From NCBI GenBank assembly GCA_913043285.1, contig CAJWML010000024.1, positions 1 through 49,508 of the forward strand: 49,508 nucleotides of DNA, in the 5' to 3' direction. The translations under genes were made by a program, and so were the position numbers. The notes below the pieces were generated by a model. The model worked only from the letters and a program-made list of their open reading frames with translations, did no database searches and was not told the origin of the DNA. Shown in pieces: positions 7,445-14,757 of the stretch (position 1 is the stretch's first letter; each line of letters starts with the position of its first letter). This stretch comes from CAKZNE01 sp002695025. GTDB lineage: Bacteria; Bacteroidota; Bacteroidia; Flavobacteriales; Schleiferiaceae.

Positions 7445-7921
7445 ATGGCTCCTATGAAAGTTCGGTTTACAGAAGAACAAAAACTCACCCAATCCTGGCT
7501 GATCTGGGTTATACTGCTCCTGGTGGCCTTACCCACCACAGTGGAAATATACCGTCACCTGGCTTCTCCCAACCAGACTTCGGGAAACAGCTTCTGGATA
7601 CCTATTGCCGTGGTAAGCGCAGTACTCCTGCTCTTTTTCTCCATGAAGCTGAAAACCGAAATCGATGAAGAAGGTATCCGCCTACGCTACTTTCCCTTTA
7701 CCGCTAAAAAAGTAAAATGGGAGGAGGTGGAAGAAGCCCACGTGGTAAACTACGGCTTTGTGGGCGGTTGGGGCATTCGCATCTGGACCCCCTACGGCAC
7801 CGTATACAACGTAAAAGGTACTAAAGGCCTGGCTGTAACTCTCAAAAATGGTAAGAAGTTCCTCATTGGCACCCAAAAGGAAAAAGAACTACAACAGCTT
7901 ATCGAAAATCTCAGACCATGA
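7445..7921 (+). CDS. Two-TM protein with cytoplasmic PH-like domain
   Basis: A 158-residue protein starting at the ATG before APMKVRFTEEQK; an upstream in-frame ATG at 7310 would lie inside the transglutaminase gene and lacks family-like sequence. Two membrane segments at about 18-36 and 52-70 are followed by a compact beta-rich domain (LKTEIDEEGIRLRYFPF, KKVKWEEVEEAHVVNYG, GTKGLAVTLKNGKKFLIGTQ) that looks like a bacterial PH domain. The role is unknown. Its last four bases overlap the VOC gene (ATGA), so both belong to one transcript. Confidence 0.65.
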   Translation: MAPMKVRFTEEQKLTQSWLIWVILLLVALPTTVEIYRHLASPNQTSGNSFWIPIAVVSAVLLLFFSMKLKTEIDEEGIRLRYFPFTAKKVKWEEVEEAHVVNYGFVGGWGIRIWTPYGTVYNVKGTKGLAVTLKNGKKFLIGTQKEKELQQLIENLRP

Positions 7922-8289
7922 ACCACCGTGCAAATTCTATACGCCCTTTTATCGGGGCCAGGGATTTTGAAGTATCCCGCAACTTTTACCGTGACCTGGG
8001 ATTTGAAGAGAAAGTCCTTTCTCCTCAGCTGTCCGTTTTCAATAGCGGCAAGCTGGCTTTTTACCTGCAAAACGCTTACGTAAAAGACTGGGTGGACAAT
8101 ACCATGGTGTTTATGGAAGTAAAAGATGTTTCCCGTTTTTGGGATGAACTGCAGGAGCTCGGCCTGGAGGAAAAATACCGCGACCACAACGTCCGGCTTG
8201 TTCCCCCGCGCACTATGGATTGGGGCCGTGAATGCTTCGTTCATGATCCTTCGGGAATACTCTGGCACTTTGGGGAATTTTCCCTCTAA
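7918..8289 (+). CDS. Glyoxalase/bleomycin-resistance (VOC) family protein
   Basis: A 123-residue protein covering two beta-alpha-beta-beta-beta modules: SIRPFIGARDFEVSRNFYRDLGF at the start and VFMEVKDVSRFWDELQEL in the second half, ending with the usual FVHDPSGILWHFGEF. The late glutamate (GEF) is a common metal ligand position, but the first-module ligand is not clear (IRPFIG), so it may be a metal-free member. Such proteins include glyoxalases, fosfomycin and bleomycin resistance proteins and dioxygenases. The substrate is unassigned. It starts inside the last codons of the PH-like gene. Confidence 0.8.
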   Translation: MNHRANSIRPFIGARDFEVSRNFYRDLGFEEKVLSPQLSVFNSGKLAFYLQNAYVKDWVDNTMVFMEVKDVSRFWDELQELGLEEKYRDHNVRLVPPRTMDWGRECFVHDPSGILWHFGEFSL

Positions 8290-8365
8290 GCGTTCCCAGG
8301 ACCCATTACCGTTTCAAACTTGATTTTCAGCAAATACCGGAACTATTGAAAAATAGCATACCTTC

Positions 8366-9223
8366 ATGGTCATGTCCTTTTCAAGTTTCAGCAGGCTATC
8401 TATATGGGTCCGGATATTGGCGGGTGGTATCCTTACTGCCCTGGCTCTACTGATCAGCGGCTGGGTAGGCCTTCCCCCTTCCTTAAAGTATATTATTCCT
8501 CTTGGCCTCATCCTCCTGATCCTCTTTAACGGGTTACTTTTCAAGGCAGAAGGTGAAAGCCTTGCCAAACTGGGCCTGGACCTGAGCAAGACCAACCTCC
8601 TCTTTCTACCCCTGGGGCTGATCATAGGATTGGTGGCCTTTGCCATTAACTTCTTTATTATGGAAGGCATGCAGGGAAACAGCCTGCATTTCAACGGTTC
8701 TATGGATATACCGGCCTTTATGTCTTATGCGCTGGCACTGTTACCCATGGCCGCTACCCAGCAATTCATTGTGCGCTCGTATTGCTATGTAAAAACCATG
8801 GAGGCTACCAATGTACGGCTGGCCACTATCCTTTTCGGATTGCTATTTATTGCCCTTCACAATGTTTTTAACGCAGATATCTTCAACGCCATTTTCCTGT
8901 CGCTTTCGCTCTTTGTATCACACCTGTTATTCTCCACCGCCTTCCTGCAGTCCGGAACGCTGTACTTTGCCATCGGCATTCACTGGGGTTGTAACGTAGC
9001 CAATGATCATCTTTTGGTAGAAGGCCTGCACCCAACCTCGCTGGTATATGCCCTGCCTCCTGAAACAGCTCCCAATGATGGTTCGGGGCCCGGCATTCTT
9101 ATTATTCTGCTCTACTTCCTGCTGATCAATACCGGCTACATCTTTTTCGGACTGCTGATCTGGAAATGGAAACTCCTGAAAAAGTGGTTTCCCGGCAAAG
9201 GTCAGCCCGCAACCGGATACTAA
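8366..9223 (+). CDS. CPBP-family-like integral membrane protein with substituted glutamates
   Basis: A 285-residue protein with about eight hydrophobic segments. Three motifs line up with the CPBP (CAAX-protease/bacteriocin-processing, ABI) family: motif 1 TQQFIVR (Q132, Q133, R137) where active members have EExxxR; motif 2 FIALH (F161-H165); motif 3 HWGCN (H206-N210). The order and spacing fit, but both catalytic glutamates are glutamines, so proteolysis is doubtful and a non-catalytic or altered role is likely. It begins 76 bp after the VOC gene and may share its transcript. An alternative ATG lies two codons in. Assignment to CPBP rests on these motifs only. Confidence 0.65.
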   Translation: MVMSFSSFSRLSIWVRILAGGILTALALLISGWVGLPPSLKYIIPLGLILLILFNGLLFKAEGESLAKLGLDLSKTNLLFLPLGLIIGLVAFAINFFIMEGMQGNSLHFNGSMDIPAFMSYALALLPMAATQQFIVRSYCYVKTMEATNVRLATILFGLLFIALHNVFNADIFNAIFLSLSLFVSHLLFSTAFLQSGTLYFAIGIHWGCNVANDHLLVEGLHPTSLVYALPPETAPNDGSGPGILIILLYFLLINTGYIFFGLLIWKWKLLKKWFPGKGQPATGY

Positions 9224-9395
9224 ATCACATTACTCAATCTTGACCTGCCATACACACCAGTAAGGCGATGCCGCCATTTTAGGGTATGTTGATTTTAACT
9301 ACTTTCATGTCTGCAAACCAAGTGGTATGCTAAATTTTAACCCGTGTGGGCACTCACGGTAACCGTTTATATTATTCCGAATACATCTTCTTAAC

Positions 9396-10691
9396 ATGAA
9401 AAGCTTTGCCCTTATTTCCTGTCTTTGCCTGGCCATGCTTTCAGCAGCTCAACCCCCTTCCCGGGTAGTTACCCATGATATCGATAATTTCTGGACCGCC
9501 TATGACAGCATAACCACCACACAGGATACCACCCGGCAGCTGCATTTTATCCGCACCCTATACATTGATAAAGGCTCCGAAGGTTTAAAAGCTTTTATGG
9601 ACGCCCGTGATTATACCGCTGAACTTTGGGTGGACCTTATCAGCCGCTACCCGAAATTCTGGTCATCCATACGTCCCAACACCCTCTCCGTAAAAACCAA
9701 AGCCCCTGAAATAGAACAATCTATTGTACGATTACGGGAATTATACCCTGACCTTAAGGAAGCCCGTATCTATTTTACGGTAGGCGGGTTACGGTCAGGC
9801 GGTACCACCATGAACGATATGGTATTGGTGGGTACCGAAATCGCTACCGGTGGTCCGGGCACCGATGTATCAGAGTTTGAAGACAACTGGCTGGCAGGGG
9901 TATTTCAAAACCAGGATGCGGATAATATTGTGGCCCTGAATATCCATGAATACATCCACACTCAACAAAATGGCGAACCGCAGGATCTGCTGGGCCTGGC
10001 CATCAGTGAAGGAGCCTGCGACTTTATTACCGAACTGGTGATGGGCCGGAAAATGCAAAACAACTACATCCAGTACGGGCGCGCTCATGAAAAGGAACTG
10101 AAGGAAGCCTTCAAACGGGATATGTTCACATCTGACTATATGCAGTGGATGTACAACGGCTCACAAGCCGAAACCGTGGCCGACCTTGGCTACTTTATGG
10201 GTTATGCCATTTGCACCGCTTATTACCAACAGGCTGAAAACAAACCACAGGCGGTAAAGGACATTATTGAATTGGATTATTTGGATACCCTGGCCGTGGA
10301 GCACTTCCTGGAAAAGTCGGGATATTACGAGCCGGGCACCGTGAATAAAGCTGCCCTACAGAAAGATTACGCAGCAAAAAGGCCTTATGTACTACGGCTG
10401 GAACCTTTCCCCAACGGGAGCCTGGAAGCAGATACCGCAGTAAAGGAAATGCGTATTGTGTTTTCCCGGCCTATGAACACCCATGCCTACTCCATCAGCT
10501 ATGGAGAGCGTGGCAAGGAATCTTTTCCCATCACCGGGCTGGGTGGTTACTCTGAAGACGGCACCGTGCTTACTCTTAAAATAGCTCTTCAACCCGATCA
10601 CGAATATGAGTTCCTCATTACCGACCGTAGCTTCCGCTCAACAGAAGGTTATCCTTTAAAACCCCTGGAGGTAAAGTTCAAAACCCGGTAA
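9396..10691 (+). CDS. Secreted gluzincin-like zinc protease
   Basis: A 431-residue protein with a short signal peptide (to about residue 18). The zinc motif is HEYIH (H184, E185, H188), and the third ligand is probably Glu205 in LAISEGACDFITE, 17 residues later, the pattern seen in DUF2268-type predicted zinc proteases. The N-terminal 150 residues are helical, with a FTVGGLRSGGTT strand before the active site. A beta-sandwich C-terminal domain (about 340-431: VLRLEPFPNGSLEAD, MRIVFSRPMN, YEFLITDRSF) resembles the Ig-like domains that end secreted Bacteroidota proteins. It likely acts in the periplasm or outside. The substrate is unknown. It stands alone, with about 170 bp upstream and no partner gene evident. 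Confidence 0.75.
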   Translation: MKSFALISCLCLAMLSAAQPPSRVVTHDIDNFWTAYDSITTTQDTTRQLHFIRTLYIDKGSEGLKAFMDARDYTAELWVDLISRYPKFWSSIRPNTLSVKTKAPEIEQSIVRLRELYPDLKEARIYFTVGGLRSGGTTMNDMVLVGTEIATGGPGTDVSEFEDNWLAGVFQNQDADNIVALNIHEYIHTQQNGEPQDLLGLAISEGACDFITELVMGRKMQNNYIQYGRAHEKELKEAFKRDMFTSDYMQWMYNGSQAETVADLGYFMGYAICTAYYQQAENKPQAVKDIIELDYLDTLAVEHFLEKSGYYEPGTVNKAALQKDYAAKRPYVLRLEPFPNGSLEADTAVKEMRIVFSRPMNTHAYSISYGERGKESFPITGLGGYSEDGTVLTLKIALQPDHEYEFLITDRSFRSTEGYPLKPLEVKFKTR

Positions 10692-10801
10692 TCCTCGTCC
10701 ACTAAACAAAACGGATAAGCTTGCCGCGCATGAACCGTAATGCTACGCTATAAGCTACTCTTTGCATGGTGCCTTCACCAATAAAAAATACCTTTGCCGC
10801 C

Positions 10802-11566
10802 ATGATCGATACCCACAGCCATATCTACCTGAAGGATTTTGCGGAAGACCGCGCGGAAATGCTGCAACGTGCCCGGGAAGCCGGGGTGGAAAAGGTATAC
10901 CTCCCCAATATCGATGCTTCCAGCATGGCCAGCCTTAAAGCCCTGGCGGATGCAGAAACCAACTGTATCCCCATGATGGGCCTGCATCCCGGGTCAGTAA
11001 AGGAAAACTGGGAAAAAGAGCTGGAAACCATACTCAGTGACATTGATCAGAACCCCGGCTATTACAAAGCCATTGGTGAAATTGGGATGGACCTCTACTG
11101 GGACAAGACCTTTGTAAAGGAACAGGAAATAGCCTTTGCCCGGCAGATAGAAAAAGCCCTGGAGTTACAGCTTCCCATCGTCATCCACTGCCGCGAGGCT
11201 TTTAACGAGATCTTTGCCGTGCTGGAAGACTACCGGGGTAAAGGATTGTACGGGATCTTTCATTGTTTTACCGGAACCGCAGAGCAGGCGCAACACGCCA
11301 TTGACCTGGGCCTGAAGCTGGGCATTGGCGGTATTGTAACCTTTAAGAATGCGGGGCTGGACAAAGTGGTGGAACAGCTGAACCCACGTCATATTGTGCT
11401 GGAGACAGACGCCCCTTACCTGGCCCCGGACCCTAAACGCGGCAAGCGGAACGAGCCGGCCTTCCTGGCCTATACCGCCCAAAAAGTAGCCGACCTCCTG
11501 CTGATGCCGCTGAAAGAGCTGGAAGAGATCACTAACCAGAACGCTAAAGAAGTTTTCGGATCATGA
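10802..11566 (+). CDS. tatD: TatD-family metal-dependent hydrolase (DNase)
   Basis: A 254-residue TatD protein. The ATG before IDTHSHIYL is chosen because this is the family's normal N-terminus; an upstream in-frame ATG at 10766 adds twelve unlike residues. Metal-site motifs: HSH at 5-7, GEIGMDLYW (Glu), PIVIHCREAF (His), FHCFTG (His) and LETDAPYLAP (Asp). TatD enzymes are two-metal 3'-5' exonucleases or DNases of the cytoplasm, linked to DNA repair and turnover. Length is normal. The last four bases overlap the asparaginase gene (ATGA), so the two are co-translated; this pairing may simply reflect operon packing. Confidence 0.93.
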   Translation: MIDTHSHIYLKDFAEDRAEMLQRAREAGVEKVYLPNIDASSMASLKALADAETNCIPMMGLHPGSVKENWEKELETILSDIDQNPGYYKAIGEIGMDLYWDKTFVKEQEIAFARQIEKALELQLPIVIHCREAFNEIFAVLEDYRGKGLYGIFHCFTGTAEQAQHAIDLGLKLGIGGIVTFKNAGLDKVVEQLNPRHIVLETDAPYLAPDPKRGKRNEPAFLAYTAQKVADLLLMPLKELEEITNQNAKEVFGS

Positions 11567-12624
11567 GCGATCATCCCGTACGTATACTGCTCCTGTATAC
11601 TGGTGGCACCATCGGTATGGTCATGGACATGGAAAACGAATCACTGATACCTTTTGATTTCCAGTACTTGCTGGAAAAGATCCCGGAAATACGCCAGCTG
11701 GACTGCCACATTGATACGGACAGCCTGGACCGCCCCATCGACTCTTCCAACATTAAACCGGAGCACTGGCTACGCCTGGCCAGGCGTATTGAACAAGATT
11801 ACACCCAATACGATGGCTTTGTGATCCTCCACGGCTCGGACACTATGGCCTATACGGCTTCCGCCCTCAGTTTCCTGCTGAAGAACCTGCACAAACCGGT
11901 GATCCTTACCGGCTCGCAACTACCCATAGGCGTAGCCCGTTCCGATGCACGCGAGAACCTGCTCACCACTATTGAAATTGCCATGGCCCGCAGGAAGGAC
12001 GGACTGGCTATGGTTCCGGAAGTATGTGTATACTTTGAGTACGACCTTTTCCGGGGCAACCGCGTGCATAAGATGTCCACCGAAGATTTTGAAGCCTTTA
12101 ATTCCATGAACTACCCCAAGCTGGCGGAGGCCGGGGTGAACATCAAGTTCAACAACAATTATATACTGAACCCACCCAAGGAGGCCTTGAAATTAGGACC
12201 GGCCATTTCTACGGAAGTAGGCGTACTCACCGTATTTCCCGGTATCACACAGGAATTTGTAAAGGCGGTGTTCAGCGCTCCCATGAAGGGGCTGATCATC
12301 CGCAGCTTCGGAGCCGGCAATATTCCCATGGACCCCTGGCTGATAGAAGCCATACAGGAGGTAATGAACAAAGGCATTTACGTGGTAGACGTTTCCCAAT
12401 GTGTGGGTGGTGGTGTGGCCCTGGGCAAGTACGAGGCCAGCAAGGCCCTGAAACACATGGGCGTGATCAGTGCCGTGGACATGACCTTTGAGGCAGCCCT
12501 CACCAAACTCATGTACCTGCTTCCTTTTGGTTTCGGTTACGATGATTTCAAAAAATACTACGAAAGTGATTTGCGCGGGGAACTGACCGGTGCCCAGGCG
12601 GGCAAGGCGTTAGGACTGGCGTAA
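11563..12624 (+). CDS. ansA: Type I L-asparaginase
   Basis: A 353-residue asparaginase with no signal peptide, so probably cytoplasmic type I. Catalytic motifs: LYTGGTIGM near residue 12 (nucleophilic Thr) and VILHGSDTMAYTASALSF near 88 (Thr-Asp pair), then KPVILTGSQLP, as in AnsA. It hydrolyses L-asparagine to aspartate and ammonia. It starts inside the tatD stop codon. Length fits the family. Amt, elsewhere in the window, would compete for or recapture ammonia, but no direct link is implied. Confidence 0.93.
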   Translation: MSDHPVRILLLYTGGTIGMVMDMENESLIPFDFQYLLEKIPEIRQLDCHIDTDSLDRPIDSSNIKPEHWLRLARRIEQDYTQYDGFVILHGSDTMAYTASALSFLLKNLHKPVILTGSQLPIGVARSDARENLLTTIEIAMARRKDGLAMVPEVCVYFEYDLFRGNRVHKMSTEDFEAFNSMNYPKLAEAGVNIKFNNNYILNPPKEALKLGPAISTEVGVLTVFPGITQEFVKAVFSAPMKGLIIRSFGAGNIPMDPWLIEAIQEVMNKGIYVVDVSQCVGGGVALGKYEASKALKHMGVISAVDMTFEAALTKLMYLLPFGFGYDDFKKYYESDLRGELTGAQAGKALGLA

Positions 12625-12660
12625 GGCAACCCCTTTTCCGTGTTGCGTTATACGGCTGTC

Positions 12661-12671
12661 GCGCGATTGAA
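12661..12671 (+). repeat. GCGCGATTGAA repeat, copy 1
   Basis: The 11-mer GCGCGATTGAA after the asparaginase gene recurs, fully or nearly, at 13494, 13630 and 14503. All four copies lie between genes and in the same orientation. Confidence 0.6.
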
Positions 12672-12745
12672 CCATTAGGGAACTACTATGTTTTTTAATA
12701 ATCTGTCCATTCATTTTGGGTACCTTAACCCGCTAAAGCTCATTT

Positions 12746-13393
12746 ATGAGGATTGTATCTGCTATACTTTTTTGCAACATATTACTTCTCATTGTCTCAT
12801 GTAATAATATTATGAGCAACGCCCCTATTACAGAAGAAGTAGAAGGACATGGGGGAATTAGAACCATAACACATACAGAAGAATTTGAAAATCGTGAATC
12901 CTATGAGTTTTATATGGAAGGACTACGGTGCATGAGAAAAAATGATTTCCAATGCTGCCTGAAATATCTTGAAAAAGCTCTTAGAATAGATCCGGAAAAT
13001 CCGGTTATATTAAATGATCTTGGTCTTACTGAGAAAAGATTGTTTAATTACGACAGGGCCATTCTCTTTTTACAAAAAGCTATTCAGTTAGATAGCAACT
13101 ATTACGCAGCATATGGCAACTTGAGCCTGACTTTATACTATGCTAAGCGGTACCAGGAAGCTATTGATATTCTGAAGTTAGCAAATACTGACAGGGCCGG
13201 ACTAACTGAACGCAGGTCTATTTACTATCACTTATTCATGAATCATACTCAATTGAATAATTGCGATAGCGCCTATCATTACTACAAAAAGGCAGTTCAA
13301 TTAGAAACCACCAACCAGCTATTCTTAAAAAACGTAAGGATATTTTTTATAAAAGAGTTTAATTCACATTGTCCTCTTCATACCGACATTTGA
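12746..13393 (+). CDS. TPR-repeat lipoprotein
   Basis: A 215-residue lipoprotein (lipobox LLIVSC, Cys19). Residues about 50-185 contain at least three to four tetratricopeptide repeats: YEFYMEGLRCMRKNDFQCCLKYLEKALRIDPENP, ILNDLGLTEKRLFNYDRAI and YAAYGNLSLTLYYAKRYQEAIDILKLA are readable pieces. TPR domains mediate protein contacts; no partner is known. The gene is visibly richer in A and T than its neighbours, including A- or T-ending codons, which could reflect recent transfer. It lies between copies of the GCGCGATTGAA repeat. A strong hairpin follows at 13406. Confidence 0.8.
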   Translation: MRIVSAILFCNILLLIVSCNNIMSNAPITEEVEGHGGIRTITHTEEFENRESYEFYMEGLRCMRKNDFQCCLKYLEKALRIDPENPVILNDLGLTEKRLFNYDRAILFLQKAIQLDSNYYAAYGNLSLTLYYAKRYQEAIDILKLANTDRAGLTERRSIYYHLFMNHTQLNNCDSAYHYYKKAVQLETTNQLFLKNVRIFFIKEFNSHCPLHTDI

Positions 13394-13405
13394 CCGTCCC
13401 CGTCT

Positions 13406-13428
13406 AAGCGTAGCGTCCCGCTACGCTT
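13406..13428 (+). terminator. Hairpin after the TPR lipoprotein gene
   Basis: AAGCGTAGC (13406-13414) and GCTACGCTT (13420-13428) form a perfect 9-bp stem with a GTCCC loop, 12 bp after the stop codon. No T-tract follows, so it may protect the RNA end rather than terminate on its own. Confidence 0.45.
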
Positions 13429-13493
13429 CAATATCCACTATGCTGAACACTTGAAACATTACCCCCACTGGCACGAGCATCCCTCTACCCGCA

Positions 13494-13504
13494 CGCGATT
13501 GAAT
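13494..13504 (+). repeat. CGCGATTGAAT repeat, copy 2
   Basis: Reads CGCGATTGAAT, preceded by A in place of G. The 400-bp spacer 13394-13793 has no convincing gene; it holds a hairpin (13406), this copy, and the nested hairpin copy 3 at 13612-13657. Confidence 0.5.
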
Positions 13505-13611
13505 TGAACCGCTTGCGGTGAGTAAAGCGAAGCCGATGGAGGACAGCTACTACTCCCTTAAAGGCCATACTTCAACTTCGCCCAGTATGAGCAATCGTAT
13601 TAGGTTAATGA

Positions 13612-13657
13612 AGCTGGTACCCTGCTCAAGCGCGATTGAATCGCGCGGCAACCAGCT
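13612..13657 (+). repeat. GCGCGATTGAA repeat, copy 3, in a nested palindrome
   Basis: The core GCGCGAT (13630-13636) and ATCGCGC (13640-13646) form a perfect 7-bp inverted repeat around TGA. It is enclosed by a second perfect pair, AGCTGGT (13612-13618) and ACCAGCT (13651-13657). This is the most palindromic of the four copies and may be the intact form of a REP-like element. Confidence 0.6.
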
Positions 13658-13793
13658 GAAATATAATCTGTTTCGCTAAACTCACCTCATCTACCCTTTA
13701 CACCCCAAGCATCTTTTTTAACCTCAACTTTTCCTCCCGGTTAAACCGGGCGGAGGGTACTGCTGTTAAAGCTGCTCATTAGCATTCAACAAT

Positions 13794-14492
13794 ATGATGA
13801 CCGTACTCATAGTAAGCATTGTTTCAGGAGCTTTGATCATTGGCGCCCTTTGGGGCATTTACGGTCGTTTGCCGGAACACCTGGAAGGTTTTTTGGTGGC
13901 ACTGGCCGGGGGAGCATTGTTGGTTTCGGCCTTGCTGGAATTAATTGACCCGGCCCTCCAGGAAGCTTCGATCCCCATTGCATTGACTATGGTCTTTGTA
14001 GGCGCCATAACATTCACCGTACTGGATTACCTGGTGAAGAAAAAGTGGGGCGGCAACGGTGGCGGAGGCTTGCTGGCGGCCATCACCCTAGATGGTATAC
14101 CAGAGAACCTTGCCCTGGGTGTGGCCCTGATCGGTGCCGAGCCTTTGGCGGTAGCTGCCTTGTCGGGCTCTATTTTACTATCCAACCTGCCCGAAGCCGC
14201 AGGCGGTGCCAAAGAAATGGTCCATGATAATCACTCTAAAAAGAAAGTCCTGCTGCTTTGGTGCGCCACCGCAGTACTTCTTTCCGCAGCCGCGCTGGTG
14301 GGGAACTTCTTATTGACGGATGTATCCGAAGAATATTTGAATTACATCAAATGTTTTGCGGGAGGAGCAGTGGTAGCTTCGCTGGCGCTGGAAGTTTTTC
14401 CGCAATCCTTCCAAAAGGATAAATACTGGACGGGGCTGGCCGTTACCATTGGCTTGGTGCTGGCCTTATACCTCAATACTTTGGGGAACTGA
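13794..14492 (+). CDS. ZIP-family-like metal transporter
   Basis: A 232-residue membrane protein with about seven to eight hydrophobic segments and a hydrophilic stretch near residues 78-86 (VKKKWGGNGGGG). Two sites resemble ZIP helices 4 and 5: ITLDGIPENLALGVAL and LLSNLPEAAGGA. ZIP proteins carry zinc, iron or related divalent cations into the cytoplasm. The proline-glutamate pairs are kept, but the His/Asn ligands usual before them (HNxPEG type) are replaced by D, G, S and N, so the metal site is altered. Function is inferred from this partial match. Two adjacent ATG codons (13794, 13797) are possible starts. Confidence 0.7.
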   Translation: MMTVLIVSIVSGALIIGALWGIYGRLPEHLEGFLVALAGGALLVSALLELIDPALQEASIPIALTMVFVGAITFTVLDYLVKKKWGGNGGGGLLAAITLDGIPENLALGVALIGAEPLAVAALSGSILLSNLPEAAGGAKEMVHDNHSKKKVLLLWCATAVLLSAAALVGNFLLTDVSEEYLNYIKCFAGGAVVASLALEVFPQSFQKDKYWTGLAVTIGLVLALYLNTLGN

Positions 14493-14502
14493 ACTTAAAA
14501 AG

Positions 14503-14519
14503 GCGCGATTGAATCGGGC
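14503..14519 (+). repeat. GCGCGATTGAA repeat, copy 4
   Basis: Reads GCGCGATTGAATCGGGC, one base away from the palindrome of copy 3. It lies 10 bp after the ZIP-like gene. Confidence 0.55.
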
Positions 14520-14757
14520 AGCGATCCAATACAGCTTAGCCTGATCCAGGCAACGGAAATTCTAATGAACGGAGTATACAAGCTTGATATTCCCGGGTTT
14601 ACCTATAGCAACACTACGTTCAGCATAGTGTACCCACTACACTAACCTTACGTATTTTTAATTACTTTTAATCTGGAATTACCCTGTTTACCCTTGTCCC
14701 ATGATGCCGCCCCTAACCGCATCACGGGACGCCAAACTTGAATACTTGAAACCTACC

